DNA of 45,290 nucleotides from an uncultured Pelagibacteraceae bacterium (GTDB lineage: Bacteria; Pseudomonadota; Alphaproteobacteria; Pelagibacterales; Pelagibacteraceae): the NCBI GenBank assembly GCA_902630065.1, contig CACOTF010000008.1:1-45290 (forward strand). The letters run 5' to 3'. Shown here piece by piece: positions 23,070 through 31,775 of the stretch; position 1 is the first letter of the stretch; each line of letters starts with the position of its first letter. The position numbers and the translations under genes were made by a program. The notes beneath the pieces are model-generated. The model saw only the letters and a list, made by a program, of their open reading frames with translations, made no database searches and was not told where the DNA came from.

Positions 23070-23106
23070 TTCAAAAAGGGCAGTTTTTACTGCCCTTTTT
23101 TTTTGA
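23070..23106 (+). terminator. Intrinsic terminator after groEL
   Basis: A perfect inverted repeat: AAAAAGGGCAG, a loop TTTTTA, then CTGCCC followed by nine T residues. The pairing extends outward to TTC/GAA, giving a stem of up to 14 bp with a six-base loop. The flanking A and T tracts mean it could work in both directions. It separates the heat-shock operon from typA. Confidence 0.9.
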
Positions 23107-23144
23107 ATTGAAAAAAAATATTTTGAATATATAAGAACGCGCAA

Positions 23145-24971
23145 ATGACAACATCAATACGTAACATCACCATAATTGCTCATGTTGACCATGGCAAGAC
23201 TACTTTGATTGATAACTTAATGAAACAGAGTGGTTCTTTTAGAGAAAATGAAGTTGTTGATGAAAGACTGATGGACTCCGGCGAACTTGAAAAGGAAAGA
23301 GGTATTACAATTCTTGCCAAACCAGCTTCAATAAATTGGAAAGATTCTAGAATTAATATTATTGATACACCTGGACACAGAGATTTTGCTGCAGAAGTTG
23401 AAAGAGTTCTAAGTATGGCTGATGGTGCATTATTATTAATAGATTCGGCCGAAGGGGTAATGCCTCAAACTAAATTTGTATTAGCTAAAGCACTTAAACA
23501 AGGCCTTAAACCAATCGTAGTTATTAATAAATTAGACAAAGCTGACCAAAGAGCCGATGAAGTTTTAAATGAGACTTTTGACTTATTTGTAAGCTTAGAT
23601 GCCAACGAAGAGCAATTAGACTTTCCAGTTATTTACGCAAGCGGAAGATCTGGCTGGGCATCTAGCGAAATAGATGGCCCAAGAGAGAACTTAAATCCAT
23701 TATTAGATTTAGTAATAGATCATGTAAAGCCAGCAGAATTTGACAAGTCCAAGCCTTTTGCAATGCTTTCAACTCTTTTATATGCAGATAGTTTTCTAGG
23801 TAGAAGTTTAGTTGGTAGAATTTCACAAGGTACTGCAAAAGCAAATCAACAAATCAAGGCACTTAATCTTGATGGAGAAAAAGTTGATGAGGGAAGGTTG
23901 ACTAAAATATTTAGATATGAGGGGACAAAAAAAGTACCAATAGAAGTTGGCGAAGCTGGAGATATTGTAGTTATCGCTGGATTAGAAAAAGCAAATGTTG
24001 CTGATACAATATGTGATACTGAGGTAGATATACCAATTCAAGCAACCCCGATTGATCCTCCAACGATGTCTATCAAAATAACAGTAAATAGTTCTCCATT
24101 AGCTGGAACTGAGGGTAAAAAACTTACAAGTACTCAAATTAGAGAGAGATTAGTTCAAGAAGCTCAAAATAATGTCGGGATTTCATTTTCAGAAAATGAA
24201 AACAAAGATTCATTTGAAATAAGCGGAAGAGGTGAATTGATGTTGGAAATATTATTGACACAAATGAGACGTGAAGGGTTTGAAATGACAGTAAGCCCTC
24301 CTAGAGTTTTATTTCAAAAAAATGAAAATGGTGAAAAATTAGAACCTATTGAAGAAATTACTATGGATCTTGATGAAGAGTTCTCTTCTAAAGTTATAGA
24401 CTCGATGAATAAAAGAAAAGGAAAATTAATAGATCTTAAAGATACTGGAAAAAATAAAAAACGATTAATCTTTCATGCACCAACTAGAGGTTTAATGGGA
24501 TACACCAGTAGATTTCTTACCCTAACTAAAGGAACAGGGGTAATAAACAGAATATTCCATTCTTATGGAAAATTTGAGGGAGATATGGAAGGCAGAAGAA
24601 ATGGTGCATTAATTTCTATGGAACAAGGAAAGGCAGTAGCATTTGCAATTTATAATCTACAGGCAAGAGGAGAAATGTTTGTTACTCATAACGATCCAGT
24701 TTATTCTGGTATGATTGTAGGATTGTCACCTAAGCCTGGTGATATGATTATAAATGTCATGAAAGGTAAAAAACTTACAAATATGAGGACACAAGGAACA
24801 GACGAAAATGTTGTTTTAACTCCAGTAAGAAAGATGTCTATTGCTGAACAATTGAGCATGTTAAATTCTGATGAAGCACTAGAAATTACGCCAAATTCAT
24901 GCAGATTAAGAAAAGCTGTGCTTGATCCTCACGAGAGAAAAAAGCTCTCTAAATTATCAGAAGCTTCTTAA
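23145..24971 (+). CDS. typA: Ribosome-associated GTPase TypA/BipA
   Basis: A translational GTPase of the EF-G type involved in ribosome assembly and stress adaptation. In 608 residues: G1 AHVDHGKTT (12-20), the switch I element RGITI (about 51-55), G3 DTPGH (about 74-78) and G4 NKLD (about 128-131), followed by domains II, III and V and the BipA-specific C-terminal domain (segment GTDENVVLTPVRKMSIAEQ near 555). It starts with the ATG 38 bp beyond the groEL terminator. It is convergent with the next gene with a 7-bp gap. Confidence 0.95.
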   Translation: MTTSIRNITIIAHVDHGKTTLIDNLMKQSGSFRENEVVDERLMDSGELEKERGITILAKPASINWKDSRINIIDTPGHRDFAAEVERVLSMADGALLLIDSAEGVMPQTKFVLAKALKQGLKPIVVINKLDKADQRADEVLNETFDLFVSLDANEEQLDFPVIYASGRSGWASSEIDGPRENLNPLLDLVIDHVKPAEFDKSKPFAMLSTLLYADSFLGRSLVGRISQGTAKANQQIKALNLDGEKVDEGRLTKIFRYEGTKKVPIEVGEAGDIVVIAGLEKANVADTICDTEVDIPIQATPIDPPTMSIKITVNSSPLAGTEGKKLTSTQIRERLVQEAQNNVGISFSENENKDSFEISGRGELMLEILLTQMRREGFEMTVSPPRVLFQKNENGEKLEPIEEITMDLDEEFSSKVIDSMNKRKGKLIDLKDTGKNKKRLIFHAPTRGLMGYTSRFLTLTKGTGVINRIFHSYGKFEGDMEGRRNGALISMEQGKAVAFAIYNLQARGEMFVTHNDPVYSGMIVGLSPKPGDMIINVMKGKKLTNMRTQGTDENVVLTPVRKMSIAEQLSMLNSDEALEITPNSCRLRKAVLDPHERKKLSKLSEAS

Positions 24972-24978
24972 AAAATTA

Positions 24979-25434
24979 TTATTCAGATTTATTTTTAGTA
25001 AAAGGCAACCACTTTTCAAATGCTGATTTACTAGGCCCGTCATATGGAATTGAGTAAGAGTTCGTTCTTGTCAATACTTCAATACCTTTAGAGAAAACAA
25101 AAATAAAAACTATTACAAAAACAATTGTCATGATTTTAAATGGATCAAAGTTTTTTGTCTTAAAAACACTAACAGCTTTTGCTTCAGCTCTATGAAATTG
25201 TTTAAACGTATAATAAACAGCAAATATTAATCCTATATGAGCAACATATGTCCCGGCCCAACCAAATGCAAAAGTAGCATAAGAAAATACGTATAAACTA
25301 AATACAGTAGTCCATATAAAACTCAAAACTAATAATATTTGTAATCTCACAGTTTTGGGAAGCGCTCTTAAATCGTTTTTACTATCGTCAAAAAGTATAT
25401 TCGCCGATTCTTTCATCCAATTTTTTATAGACAT
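24979..25434 (-). CDS. Small membrane protein, unknown
   Basis: I do not recognise this 151-residue protein. It has a polar N-terminus (MSIKNWMKESANILFDD) and three hydrophobic helices at about 31-58 (ILLVLSFIWTTVFSLYVFSY), 62-78 and 100-116. A basic loop (FKQFHRAEAKAVSVFKTKNF) separates helices 2 and 3, and the C-terminal region is soluble and ends SAFEKWLPFTKNKSE. No catalytic motif is visible. It may be one of the conserved small membrane proteins of the SAR11 group, but this is a guess from context. It is convergent with typA. Confidence 0.7.
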   Translation of the reverse strand: MSIKNWMKESANILFDDSKNDLRALPKTVRLQILLVLSFIWTTVFSLYVFSYATFAFGWAGTYVAHIGLIFAVYYTFKQFHRAEAKAVSVFKTKNFDPFKIMTIVFVIVFIFVFSKGIEVLTRTNSYSIPYDGPSKSAFEKWLPFTKNKSE

Positions 25435-25494
25435 TATTTATGTTTACAATTTTTATTCAATATTAACAATCGACTATTTGTCCACCAAAAACAT

Positions 25495-26142
25495 TTACTT
25501 CGTAACTTTATCCACAATATAAATTCCTAAAGCTACAGCAGGACCTATCCCAAATGCAAATATTATAGTGCCCAAACCAACGGTTCCTCCTAAATACCAA
25601 CCAGATATAACAGCTGAAATTTCCAAAGTAGCTCGAATTAAAGCAATAGGAAGTTGAGTTTTTCTAGTTAGACCTGTCATCAATCCATCTCTTGGACCAG
25701 GACCTAAATTTGCAATTAGGTATATTCCACTTCCTAGACCGACAAGCAATACAGAAAATACAGCAAGAATATATTTTGAAAAAGCAGTCAAAGGTGGATC
25801 AAAAAGAAAAAGCGTCAAATCAATTATCGCTGCTATAATTAAAATATTTAAAATTGTACCAATTCCTGGTTTTTGCTTTAGTGGAAACCAAAAACCTAAA
25901 ACGACAATGCTTATTATGAATGTAGATAAGCCAATCGAGATATTTAATATATTTGATAACCCTTCTGCAAGAACAGACCATGGAGAATTACCAGTAGTAG
26001 AAACTAATAAAAGACCCTCCCCCAAACCAAATAAAGTTAATCCAACACATAAGAGTATAAAAGTTGTAAATTTAGGTTTTAAATTTAAAGGTTTTTCTGA
26101 ACTCCAGGATTTTGAGGGAATATTTTTAATGGTTAAAAACAT
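25495..26142 (-). CDS. YczE/YyaS/YitT-like integral membrane protein
   Basis: A 215-residue protein with about five hydrophobic helices. It shows the repeated-half pattern of this family: GLGEGLLLVSTTGNSPWSVL in the first half and GLGSGIYLIANLGPGPRDGL in the second, each a glycine-rich helix end followed by a short GxxPxD/S loop, then LIRATLEISAVISGWYLGG. Family function is not settled; proposals include transport or regulation of secretion. It is divergent from the secreted protein at 26221 (78 bp apart) and separated from the gene at 24979-25434 by 60 bp. Confidence 0.75.
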   Translation of the reverse strand: MFLTIKNIPSKSWSSEKPLNLKPKFTTFILLCVGLTLFGLGEGLLLVSTTGNSPWSVLAEGLSNILNISIGLSTFIISIVVLGFWFPLKQKPGIGTILNILIIAAIIDLTLFLFDPPLTAFSKYILAVFSVLLVGLGSGIYLIANLGPGPRDGLMTGLTRKTQLPIALIRATLEISAVISGWYLGGTVGLGTIIFAFGIGPAVALGIYIVDKVTK

Positions 26143-26220
26143 AATTATTTAACTATTTATCTTTTAAACATAGAAATTCTATATAAAGTTCTAACAAGTT
26201 AATTAAAATAATATGAAATA

Positions 26221-26898
26221 ATGAGAAAATTCTTAGTAATATTATTGGTTTTATCTCCTCTTTTTTTGAAAGCACATACTGATCACTATAAAAATTATTC
26301 AAATATAGAAATGGAAATTTTTAAAGATGATGAAAAAATAGGAGAAAGCATTTTTACATTTAAAAAAGAAGAAGATAAATTTATTGTAAAAAATTCAACT
26401 AATTTTGAGGTAAAATTATTGGGTGTTACAGTATTCTCAATAAAAAGTAGAGGAACTGAAGAATATATTGGAGATCAGTTAATTTCATTTAACTCAGAAA
26501 CATTTCAAAACGATAAGAGAAAATATGTAAAATTAATTTTTGACGAAAAAAAAGAGAAATTTATAATTGACGGATCTTCATATAAGGGTGAGGCGAATAA
26601 AGAAAATATAGTTGGTCATTGGTGGAATCATAGAATTTTGCAAACCGAGACACAAATAAGTCCATTATCTGGAAGTGTAAAAAAACAAAACATAGAATTT
26701 TTGGGAAAAAAAAAAATAAAACTTTATAATAAAGAATATAATGTTGAACATTTTAGACTATTTTCTACTGACCCAAATCTACCTGATGATAAAAAATTAA
26801 ATTTTGAAATATGGTACGATAAGAAAAAAGCTTTAATTATAAAAGTAGCTTATAAAAGAATAGGTCTATGGGAATATAGACTTAAAAAAATTCAATAA
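26221..26898 (+). CDS. Secreted DUF6134-like protein
   Basis: A 225-residue protein with a signal peptide (MRKFLVILLVLSPLFLKAH, cleavage near residue 18-19). The mature part is nearly all predicted beta strand: NIEMEIFKDDEKIGESIFTF, KLLGVTVFSIKSRGTEEY, VGHWWNHRILQTETQISPLSG, FEIWYDKKKALIIKVAYKR, ending EYRLKKIQ. The order (F.DG..IG, hWN..il, iWYD, Y.L) resembles DUF6134, a periplasmic or outer-membrane-facing fold similar to DUF3108. Function is unknown. Its stop codon directly abuts the stop of the convergent pmbA. I assign the family with moderate confidence. Confidence 0.68.
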   Translation: MRKFLVILLVLSPLFLKAHTDHYKNYSNIEMEIFKDDEKIGESIFTFKKEEDKFIVKNSTNFEVKLLGVTVFSIKSRGTEEYIGDQLISFNSETFQNDKRKYVKLIFDEKKEKFIIDGSSYKGEANKENIVGHWWNHRILQTETQISPLSGSVKKQNIEFLGKKKIKLYNKEYNVEHFRLFSTDPNLPDDKKLNFEIWYDKKKALIIKVAYKRIGLWEYRLKKIQ

Positions 26899-28215
26899 TT
26901 ATTTTCCCGCCACTGTCATTTGATTAATTAACAAAGTAGGAGCATTTGTTGAGTACTTCATCTCTAAATCATTTGCTAAAGTAATATTTTTAAACATTTC
27001 CTTAAAATTTCCAGCTATAGTTATTTCACTTACTGGGTAAGTTAATTCTCCATCCTCAACCATAAATCCTGACGCTCCAACTGAATAATCTCCAGTAATG
27101 ATATTGCCTCCATGGCCTATAGTCTCTGTTATGTATAAAAATTTTTTTTCTGAATTTAACAAATCCTTAAAGCTTAAGGTGCCGTTTTCAAAGTATAAGT
27201 TAGTTGTTCCTCCAGACCTACCATTAGATTTTAAATTTAACTTTTTACCATAATAAGTATCAATTAAATAATTTTTTAAAATACCATTCTCAACTAGTTT
27301 CAAAGAATTGGTTTCAACGCCTTCACTATCAAAGTTTTGGGAACCTAATCCTTTTTCAATTTTTGGATCATCGATGATATTAATTGAATTTGGAAAAACT
27401 TCAGAATTGATTTGATCTTTTAAAAAAGAAGTCCCTCTTGCAATAGCACTCGCATTTATTGCACTTGCTAGTGTACTTAATATTCCTTTGGAAATTCTTT
27501 TATCAAATATAACTCCAATCTTTTCACTCTTGATTTTTTTTGGACCTAACTTTTTTATTGCTTTATCGGCAGCTATTTTTCCAATTTCTTCTGGTTTCAT
27601 CATATCTTGCAAGAATCTTGTGCTACCAAACTCATAATCTCTTTCCATTGCACCATTAATTCTTGATACTGCTACACATGAAGACGAAAAATTTGAGGTT
27701 TTGTATCCACCTAAAAAACCATTACTATTTGCGAGTATAAAATTATTTTTATTTTCGGTAAAACCAGCTTCAGTATTAACTATTTTTTCGTCCGTTGATG
27801 CTGTCTCTTCAACTTTTTTTAAAAATTCAATCTTTTTATTATTTGGATAATGTGTTTCATCATAAAGATTAAAGTCTCTTATCTCTTTAGACATTAAATC
27901 TTTATCTGGTAATGAATTATTTTCATCTGATGGAGTGATTTTTGTAGCATCAATACAACGTTCTATTAGTTTTTCTAAGTTTGATTTAGATAGATCTGAT
28001 GAATTAATGCTTGATTTTTTTTTCTCTATATAAGTAGTTAAATTGACAGCAAAACTATCTGCTCTATTTGACTCGTCTAATTTTTTGTTTCTAAAACTAA
28101 CATTTTCTGAGACAGAGTGAATTACTTTTACGCCCACATCTGTTGCTCCTAGTTTTTTAGAGTTTTCAATACAAAAAGACGCTATATCTTTTAAAAATTC
28201 CTGATCCTTTATCAT
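26899..28215 (-). CDS. pmbA: Metalloprotease-related protein PmbA/TldE
   Basis: The non-catalytic partner subunit of the TldD/TldE protease, which trims unfolded or modified peptides in the cytoplasm. In 438 residues the fold-specific segments are seen: GFLGGYKTSNFSSSCVAVS (about 167-185), the domain boundary IGVIFDKRISKGILSTLASA, and the C-terminal TIGHGGNIITGDYSVGASGF with the final LLINQMTVAGK, similar to the end of TldD. There is no HExxxH, as expected for PmbA. It is 5 bp downstream of tldD. Confidence 0.92.
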   Translation of the reverse strand: MIKDQEFLKDIASFCIENSKKLGATDVGVKVIHSVSENVSFRNKKLDESNRADSFAVNLTTYIEKKKSSINSSDLSKSNLEKLIERCIDATKITPSDENNSLPDKDLMSKEIRDFNLYDETHYPNNKKIEFLKKVEETASTDEKIVNTEAGFTENKNNFILANSNGFLGGYKTSNFSSSCVAVSRINGAMERDYEFGSTRFLQDMMKPEEIGKIAADKAIKKLGPKKIKSEKIGVIFDKRISKGILSTLASAINASAIARGTSFLKDQINSEVFPNSINIIDDPKIEKGLGSQNFDSEGVETNSLKLVENGILKNYLIDTYYGKKLNLKSNGRSGGTTNLYFENGTLSFKDLLNSEKKFLYITETIGHGGNIITGDYSVGASGFMVEDGELTYPVSEITIAGNFKEMFKNITLANDLEMKYSTNAPTLLINQMTVAGK

Positions 28216-28220
28216 TTAGA

Positions 28221-29633
28221 TTAAAGTTTTGTTCCTCCAACAGTCATCTTATTTATAAGAATTGACGGCTGAGCTACTCCTACTGGAACACCTTGTCCAG
28301 CTTTCCCGCATGTTCCAATACCTGGATCTAATTTCATGTCATTACCGACTAGTGAAACTTCTTTTAAAATTGATGGTCCATCTCCAATTAATGTAGCACC
28401 TTTGATTGGTGATCCTATTTTACCATTATTGATTTCGTATGCTTCTGTGCAGTTAAAGACAAATTTTCCTGATGTTATGTCTACTTGTCCTCCCCCAAAA
28501 CTTACAGCGAAAATACCTTTATCAACTGAACTTATCATTTCATCTTGTGAATATTTACCTGACAACATCATTGTATTTCTCATTCTTGGTAAAACCACAT
28601 GTTTATAACTTTCTCTTCTTCCGCTACCTGTTGACTTAGTTCCCATCAAACGAGCGTTTAAACGGTCTTGCATATAGTTTTTTAAAATTCCATTTTCTAT
28701 TAAAACTGTATTTTCAGTAGGCGTTCCTTCATCATCTATCGTTAAACTTCCTCTTCTTTGATGTAAGGTGCCGTCATCTACAATCGTAACTCCTTCGCTA
28801 GCTACTTGCTGCCCCATTAAATTATGAAAAGCTGAAGTTTTTTTTCTATTAAAATCTCCCTCAAGACCATGGCCGATTGCTTCATGTATTAAAATCGCTG
28901 GCCATCCAGGACCTAAAACAACTTTCATTTCTCCTGCTGGCGCTGGTTTGCTTTCTAAATTGACATTTGCGATTCTAAAAGCTTCATCACAAACATCTTT
29001 CCAGCTTCCATCTTTTAGATAATCATCATAACTTTGTCTTCCTCCAACTCCATAAACACCTGTTTCTTTTTTTCCATCTTTCTCTAATACGACAGAAACG
29101 TTGAATCTGACTAATGGTCTATCATCTTTCAGAACTTGATTATCAGACCTAATAATTTCTATTGATTTATGTTCACCTAAAAAATTTGCAGTTACTTGAT
29201 TTACAATTGAGCCTTTTGATCTTAAATAGTTATTAACACTATTCAGCAAATCTATTTTTGAGTCGAAAGTCTTGCTTTCAATAGGATTAATATTTTCGTA
29301 ATATTTGCTGTTAGTTTTAGGAATTTCATGGTTGTAGGTTCCTTTTTTTGACTTTAACGTATCTTTTAAATTATCGCTTGATTTTCTTAGTGACTCTTTT
29401 GAAATATCATTAGAATGAGAATATGCAACAACTTCGCCTGTCACAGCTCTAAAACCATATCCTTGATCAGAGTTATAAGTTGAACTCTTTATTTTATTAT
29501 CATCTAAAACAATAGATTCAGATTTATGATTTTCTAAATATAATTCTCCGTCATCACAATTTTTTAAGGTTTCAGTAACAATTGCTTCAGCTTGTGATGT
29601 ATCTACATCTGTTTCTTTGAAGAAATTTGACAT
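28221..29633 (-). CDS. tldD: Metalloprotease TldD
   Basis: The zinc-bearing subunit of the TldD/TldE heterodimer. In 470 residues the zinc motif HEAIGH is at 250-255 within LIHEAIGHGLEGDFNRK, and the later metal-ligand/Cys region is DPGIGTCGKAGQGVPVG near the C-terminus, followed by the family ending ILINKMTVGG. Known functions in other bacteria are maturation of the peptide microcin B17 and degradation of the antitoxin CcdA; no such substrate is coded nearby. It is divergent from the DCC protein gene, 85 bp apart. Confidence 0.93.
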   Translation of the reverse strand: MSNFFKETDVDTSQAEAIVTETLKNCDDGELYLENHKSESIVLDDNKIKSSTYNSDQGYGFRAVTGEVVAYSHSNDISKESLRKSSDNLKDTLKSKKGTYNHEIPKTNSKYYENINPIESKTFDSKIDLLNSVNNYLRSKGSIVNQVTANFLGEHKSIEIIRSDNQVLKDDRPLVRFNVSVVLEKDGKKETGVYGVGGRQSYDDYLKDGSWKDVCDEAFRIANVNLESKPAPAGEMKVVLGPGWPAILIHEAIGHGLEGDFNRKKTSAFHNLMGQQVASEGVTIVDDGTLHQRRGSLTIDDEGTPTENTVLIENGILKNYMQDRLNARLMGTKSTGSGRRESYKHVVLPRMRNTMMLSGKYSQDEMISSVDKGIFAVSFGGGQVDITSGKFVFNCTEAYEINNGKIGSPIKGATLIGDGPSILKEVSLVGNDMKLDPGIGTCGKAGQGVPVGVAQPSILINKMTVGGTKL

Positions 29634-29718
29634 TTGAAGAATGTAATAGTGATTATTAATATATCAACTGCTTATTTGGCACATTTGTAAAAATAAAATA
29701 TTCAAATATAGTTTAATT

Positions 29719-30063
29719 ATGAAGGTTTATTTTAATAATTCGTGCAAAATCTGTAGAGCAGAAATTAATATGTACAAAAAACAAAATATAGAAAATTTGA
29801 ATTGGATAGACATAACTAAAAATAAAAATGCTGAATTAGAAACAAAAAAAACAGATAAAGAGCTCCTTAGAAGACTTCACGTTGAAAAGGATGGTCAAAT
29901 ATACGTTGGTATAGACGGTTTTTTGTTAATTTGGAAAAATATTCCAAAATACAACATTCTTTATAAATTTTTTAAACTTCCAGTTATTTACCAATTATTT
30001 TATGTTGGATATGAAATTGTAGCGTTCTTTTTATATTTAAAAAATAGAAACCAACTAAACTAA
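29719..30063 (+). CDS. DUF393 (DCC family) thiol-disulfide oxidoreductase-like protein
   Basis: A 114-residue protein starting MKVYFNNSCKICRAEI. Cys9-x2-Cys12 forms the CxxC that gives the DCC family its name, in a short thioredoxin-like fold. The later LLRRLHVEKDGQIYVGIDGFLLIW (about 51-74) is also typical. A hydrophobic C-terminal helix (about 88-107, LFYVGYEIVAFFLYL) suggests membrane contact. The redox partner is unknown. It overlaps the convergent membrane protein gene by four bases (CTAA). Confidence 0.82.
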   Translation: MKVYFNNSCKICRAEINMYKKQNIENLNWIDITKNKNAELETKKTDKELLRRLHVEKDGQIYVGIDGFLLIWKNIPKYNILYKFFKLPVIYQLFYVGYEIVAFFLYLKNRNQLN

Positions 30064-30353
30064 TGTTGAATAGCGTATAAAATCTGGGTTACAAAAGATA
30101 AAAATATAAAAAAAGAGAAAAATAAAATAAAATACATAACTGTAACTGCTCTATTTCTCTTTCTTCTTAAAATTACAAACTTTTTATCATCAAGAAAAGA
30201 AATGTCTCTATCACCTGGCACTGGATAGTCATAACTCCATCTCCATAAAGATGAACCAAATCTTTTATCTAGCTTATTATAATAATTTACCCAAGCCAAT
30301 GACCACATAAACATTAAAAATAAAAATGTTAATGCTAAAAAAGTTGAGAACAT
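30060..30353 (-). CDS. Small two-helix membrane protein, unknown
   Basis: I do not recognise this 97-residue protein. It has two hydrophobic helices, at about 2-22 (FSTFLALTFLFLMFMWSLAWV) and 73-93. The aromatic and charged middle (YYNKLDKRFGSSLWRWSYDYPVPGDRDISFL) probably sits on one side of the membrane, followed by the basic run RRKRNR. No catalytic motif is seen. It shares four bases with the convergent DCC gene and is divergent from the J-domain gene (31 bp), which argues for a real, expressed gene. Confidence 0.65.
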   Translation of the reverse strand: MFSTFLALTFLFLMFMWSLAWVNYYNKLDKRFGSSLWRWSYDYPVPGDRDISFLDDKKFVILRRKRNRAVTVMYFILFFSFFIFLSFVTQILYAIQH

Positions 30354-30384
30354 ATATATTAAATTATATTTAATTTTTTTTTAT

Positions 30385-31104
30385 ATGTCTATCTGGGGAA
30401 GTTTAATTGGTGGGATGATCGGTTTTTCTTTAGGAGGACCATTTGGGATGCTATTAGGCTCCTTAATTGGTGGAAAAGTATCAAGATCAAGATCATCATT
30501 TAAATCTTTTGCACAACCTCAACAAGTTTTTGCATTAGCTCTTATAGTTTTATCAGCTAAACTGAGTAAAGCAGACGGTCAAGTTAGTAGAGAGGAATTG
30601 ATAGCGGTAAAAGATAAACTCAAAATTCCAGAAAATGAATTAGATCAGGTTGGAAAAATTTTTAATAAAGCTAAAGAAGAAAGCACTGGTTACGAACCAT
30701 ATGCAAAACAAATAGCTCAGATCTATCAAGGAAATATAAATGTGTTGGAAGAAGTCATTAATATATTATTTTATATTGCAGAAGCTGATGGAAATATAAG
30801 TGATCAAGAATTTAGAATGATACAACATGTTTCTCAATTATTTGGTCTTAGTAACACCCAGTTCAATGGAATAGTTGAGGGTAGAAAATCATCAGATAAA
30901 CTCAATCCATATGTTGTATTAGAGAGCAAACCTGATGATAATCTTACAGATATTAGAAAAAGATATTTAAAATTAAGTAAAGAACATCATCCTGACTTGC
31001 TTTTAAGCAAAGGAGTACCTGAGGAAGTAATTGTAGAAAGTAAAAAGAAAATGCGAACTATTAATTCTGCTTGGGATGAAATTCAAAAACTTAAAAAAAA
31101 CTGA
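30385..31104 (+). CDS. DjlA-like co-chaperone (TerB plus J domain)
   Basis: A 239-residue protein with a glycine-rich hydrophobic N-terminus (SLIGGMIGFSLGGPFGMLLGSLIGG, about 6-30). A TerB-type helical domain (about 44-165) follows, with paired acidic turns ADGQVSREEL and ADGNISDQEF. A C-terminal J domain (about 173-239) carries HPD at 202-204. This order matches DjlA, a membrane-anchored Hsp40 that stimulates DnaK. The two EF-hand-like ADGxxS(R/D)xE turns are typical of TerB. It may recruit DnaK to the inner membrane; the client is unknown. Confidence 0.88.
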   Translation: MSIWGSLIGGMIGFSLGGPFGMLLGSLIGGKVSRSRSSFKSFAQPQQVFALALIVLSAKLSKADGQVSREELIAVKDKLKIPENELDQVGKIFNKAKEESTGYEPYAKQIAQIYQGNINVLEEVINILFYIAEADGNISDQEFRMIQHVSQLFGLSNTQFNGIVEGRKSSDKLNPYVVLESKPDDNLTDIRKRYLKLSKEHHPDLLLSKGVPEEVIVESKKKMRTINSAWDEIQKLKKN

Positions 31105-31226
31105 AATTCTTTAAATCAAGCTTAGAATATTTAAATATTTTGAATATACATTATGTGTATAAAGTGAGTTACATTATTGAAATAAATGAAGATTTATTAT
31201 AAATCCCTAATTAAGTGTACCCATCA

Positions 31227-31775
31227 ATGTTATTTATTAAAAAAATATTAATTTTTATAATTATATTTTTATTTAGTTTTTCAACAAATGCTGCTTCGGA
31301 TAAATTAAACAAATTATTTGACGACCTTTATGATGCAAAAAGTTTAACCCAAGCTGAAAAAATAGAAGACAAAATTTGGAAAAATTGGACGAAACATCCT
31401 AAAAGTGAATATCTAACTAGTAAGTTAGAAAACGGTACCTATTCAATGTACCATCAACAATACCAGATGGCTTTAAAACTATTCACTGATATCATCAAGG
31501 AAGATCCAAAATGGGCTGAGGGCTGGAATAAAAGGGCAACTTTGTTATTTATAATGGGAAATTATGAAAAATCTTTAGATGACATAGAAAAAGTATTAGA
31601 TTTAGAACCAAGACACTTTGGAGCATTATCAGGAAGAGCTCAAATTTATTTATCATATAAACAATATGAAAAAGCAATTGATGACTTAAGAAAAGCGAAA
31701 TCAATTTATCCATTAATCAAAAGTGGAGAAAATATTAGGTTAATCGAAAAAATTATTAAAGAACAACAAATTTAA
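31227..31775 (+). CDS. Periplasmic TPR repeat protein
   Basis: A secreted protein of 182 residues with at least three tetratricopeptide-like repeats. I choose the ATG at 31227 because it begins a good signal peptide (MLFIKKILIFIIIFLFSFST, cleavage after Ala22). An in-frame GTG at 31215 would only add MYPS. Repeat-like segments: MYHQQYQMALKLFTDIIKED, WAEGWNKRATLLFIMGNYEK, HFGALSGRAQIYLSYKQYEK, each ending in an acidic helix. TPR proteins mediate protein contacts, but no partner is evident. Its stop overlaps the stop of the convergent lysine-rich protein gene by four bases. Confidence 0.85.
   Translation: MLFIKKILIFIIIFLFSFSTNAASDKLNKLFDDLYDAKSLTQAEKIEDKIWKNWTKHPKSEYLTSKLENGTYSMYHQQYQMALKLFTDIIKEDPKWAEGWNKRATLLFIMGNYEKSLDDIEKVLDLEPRHFGALSGRAQIYLSYKQYEKAIDDLRKAKSIYPLIKSGENIRLIEKIIKEQQI

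Noticed and set aside
29634..29718. A small RiPP-like precursor gene next to tldD
   Set aside because: The gap has no open frame of useful length with a ribosome site; the only ATG is followed at once by a stop.
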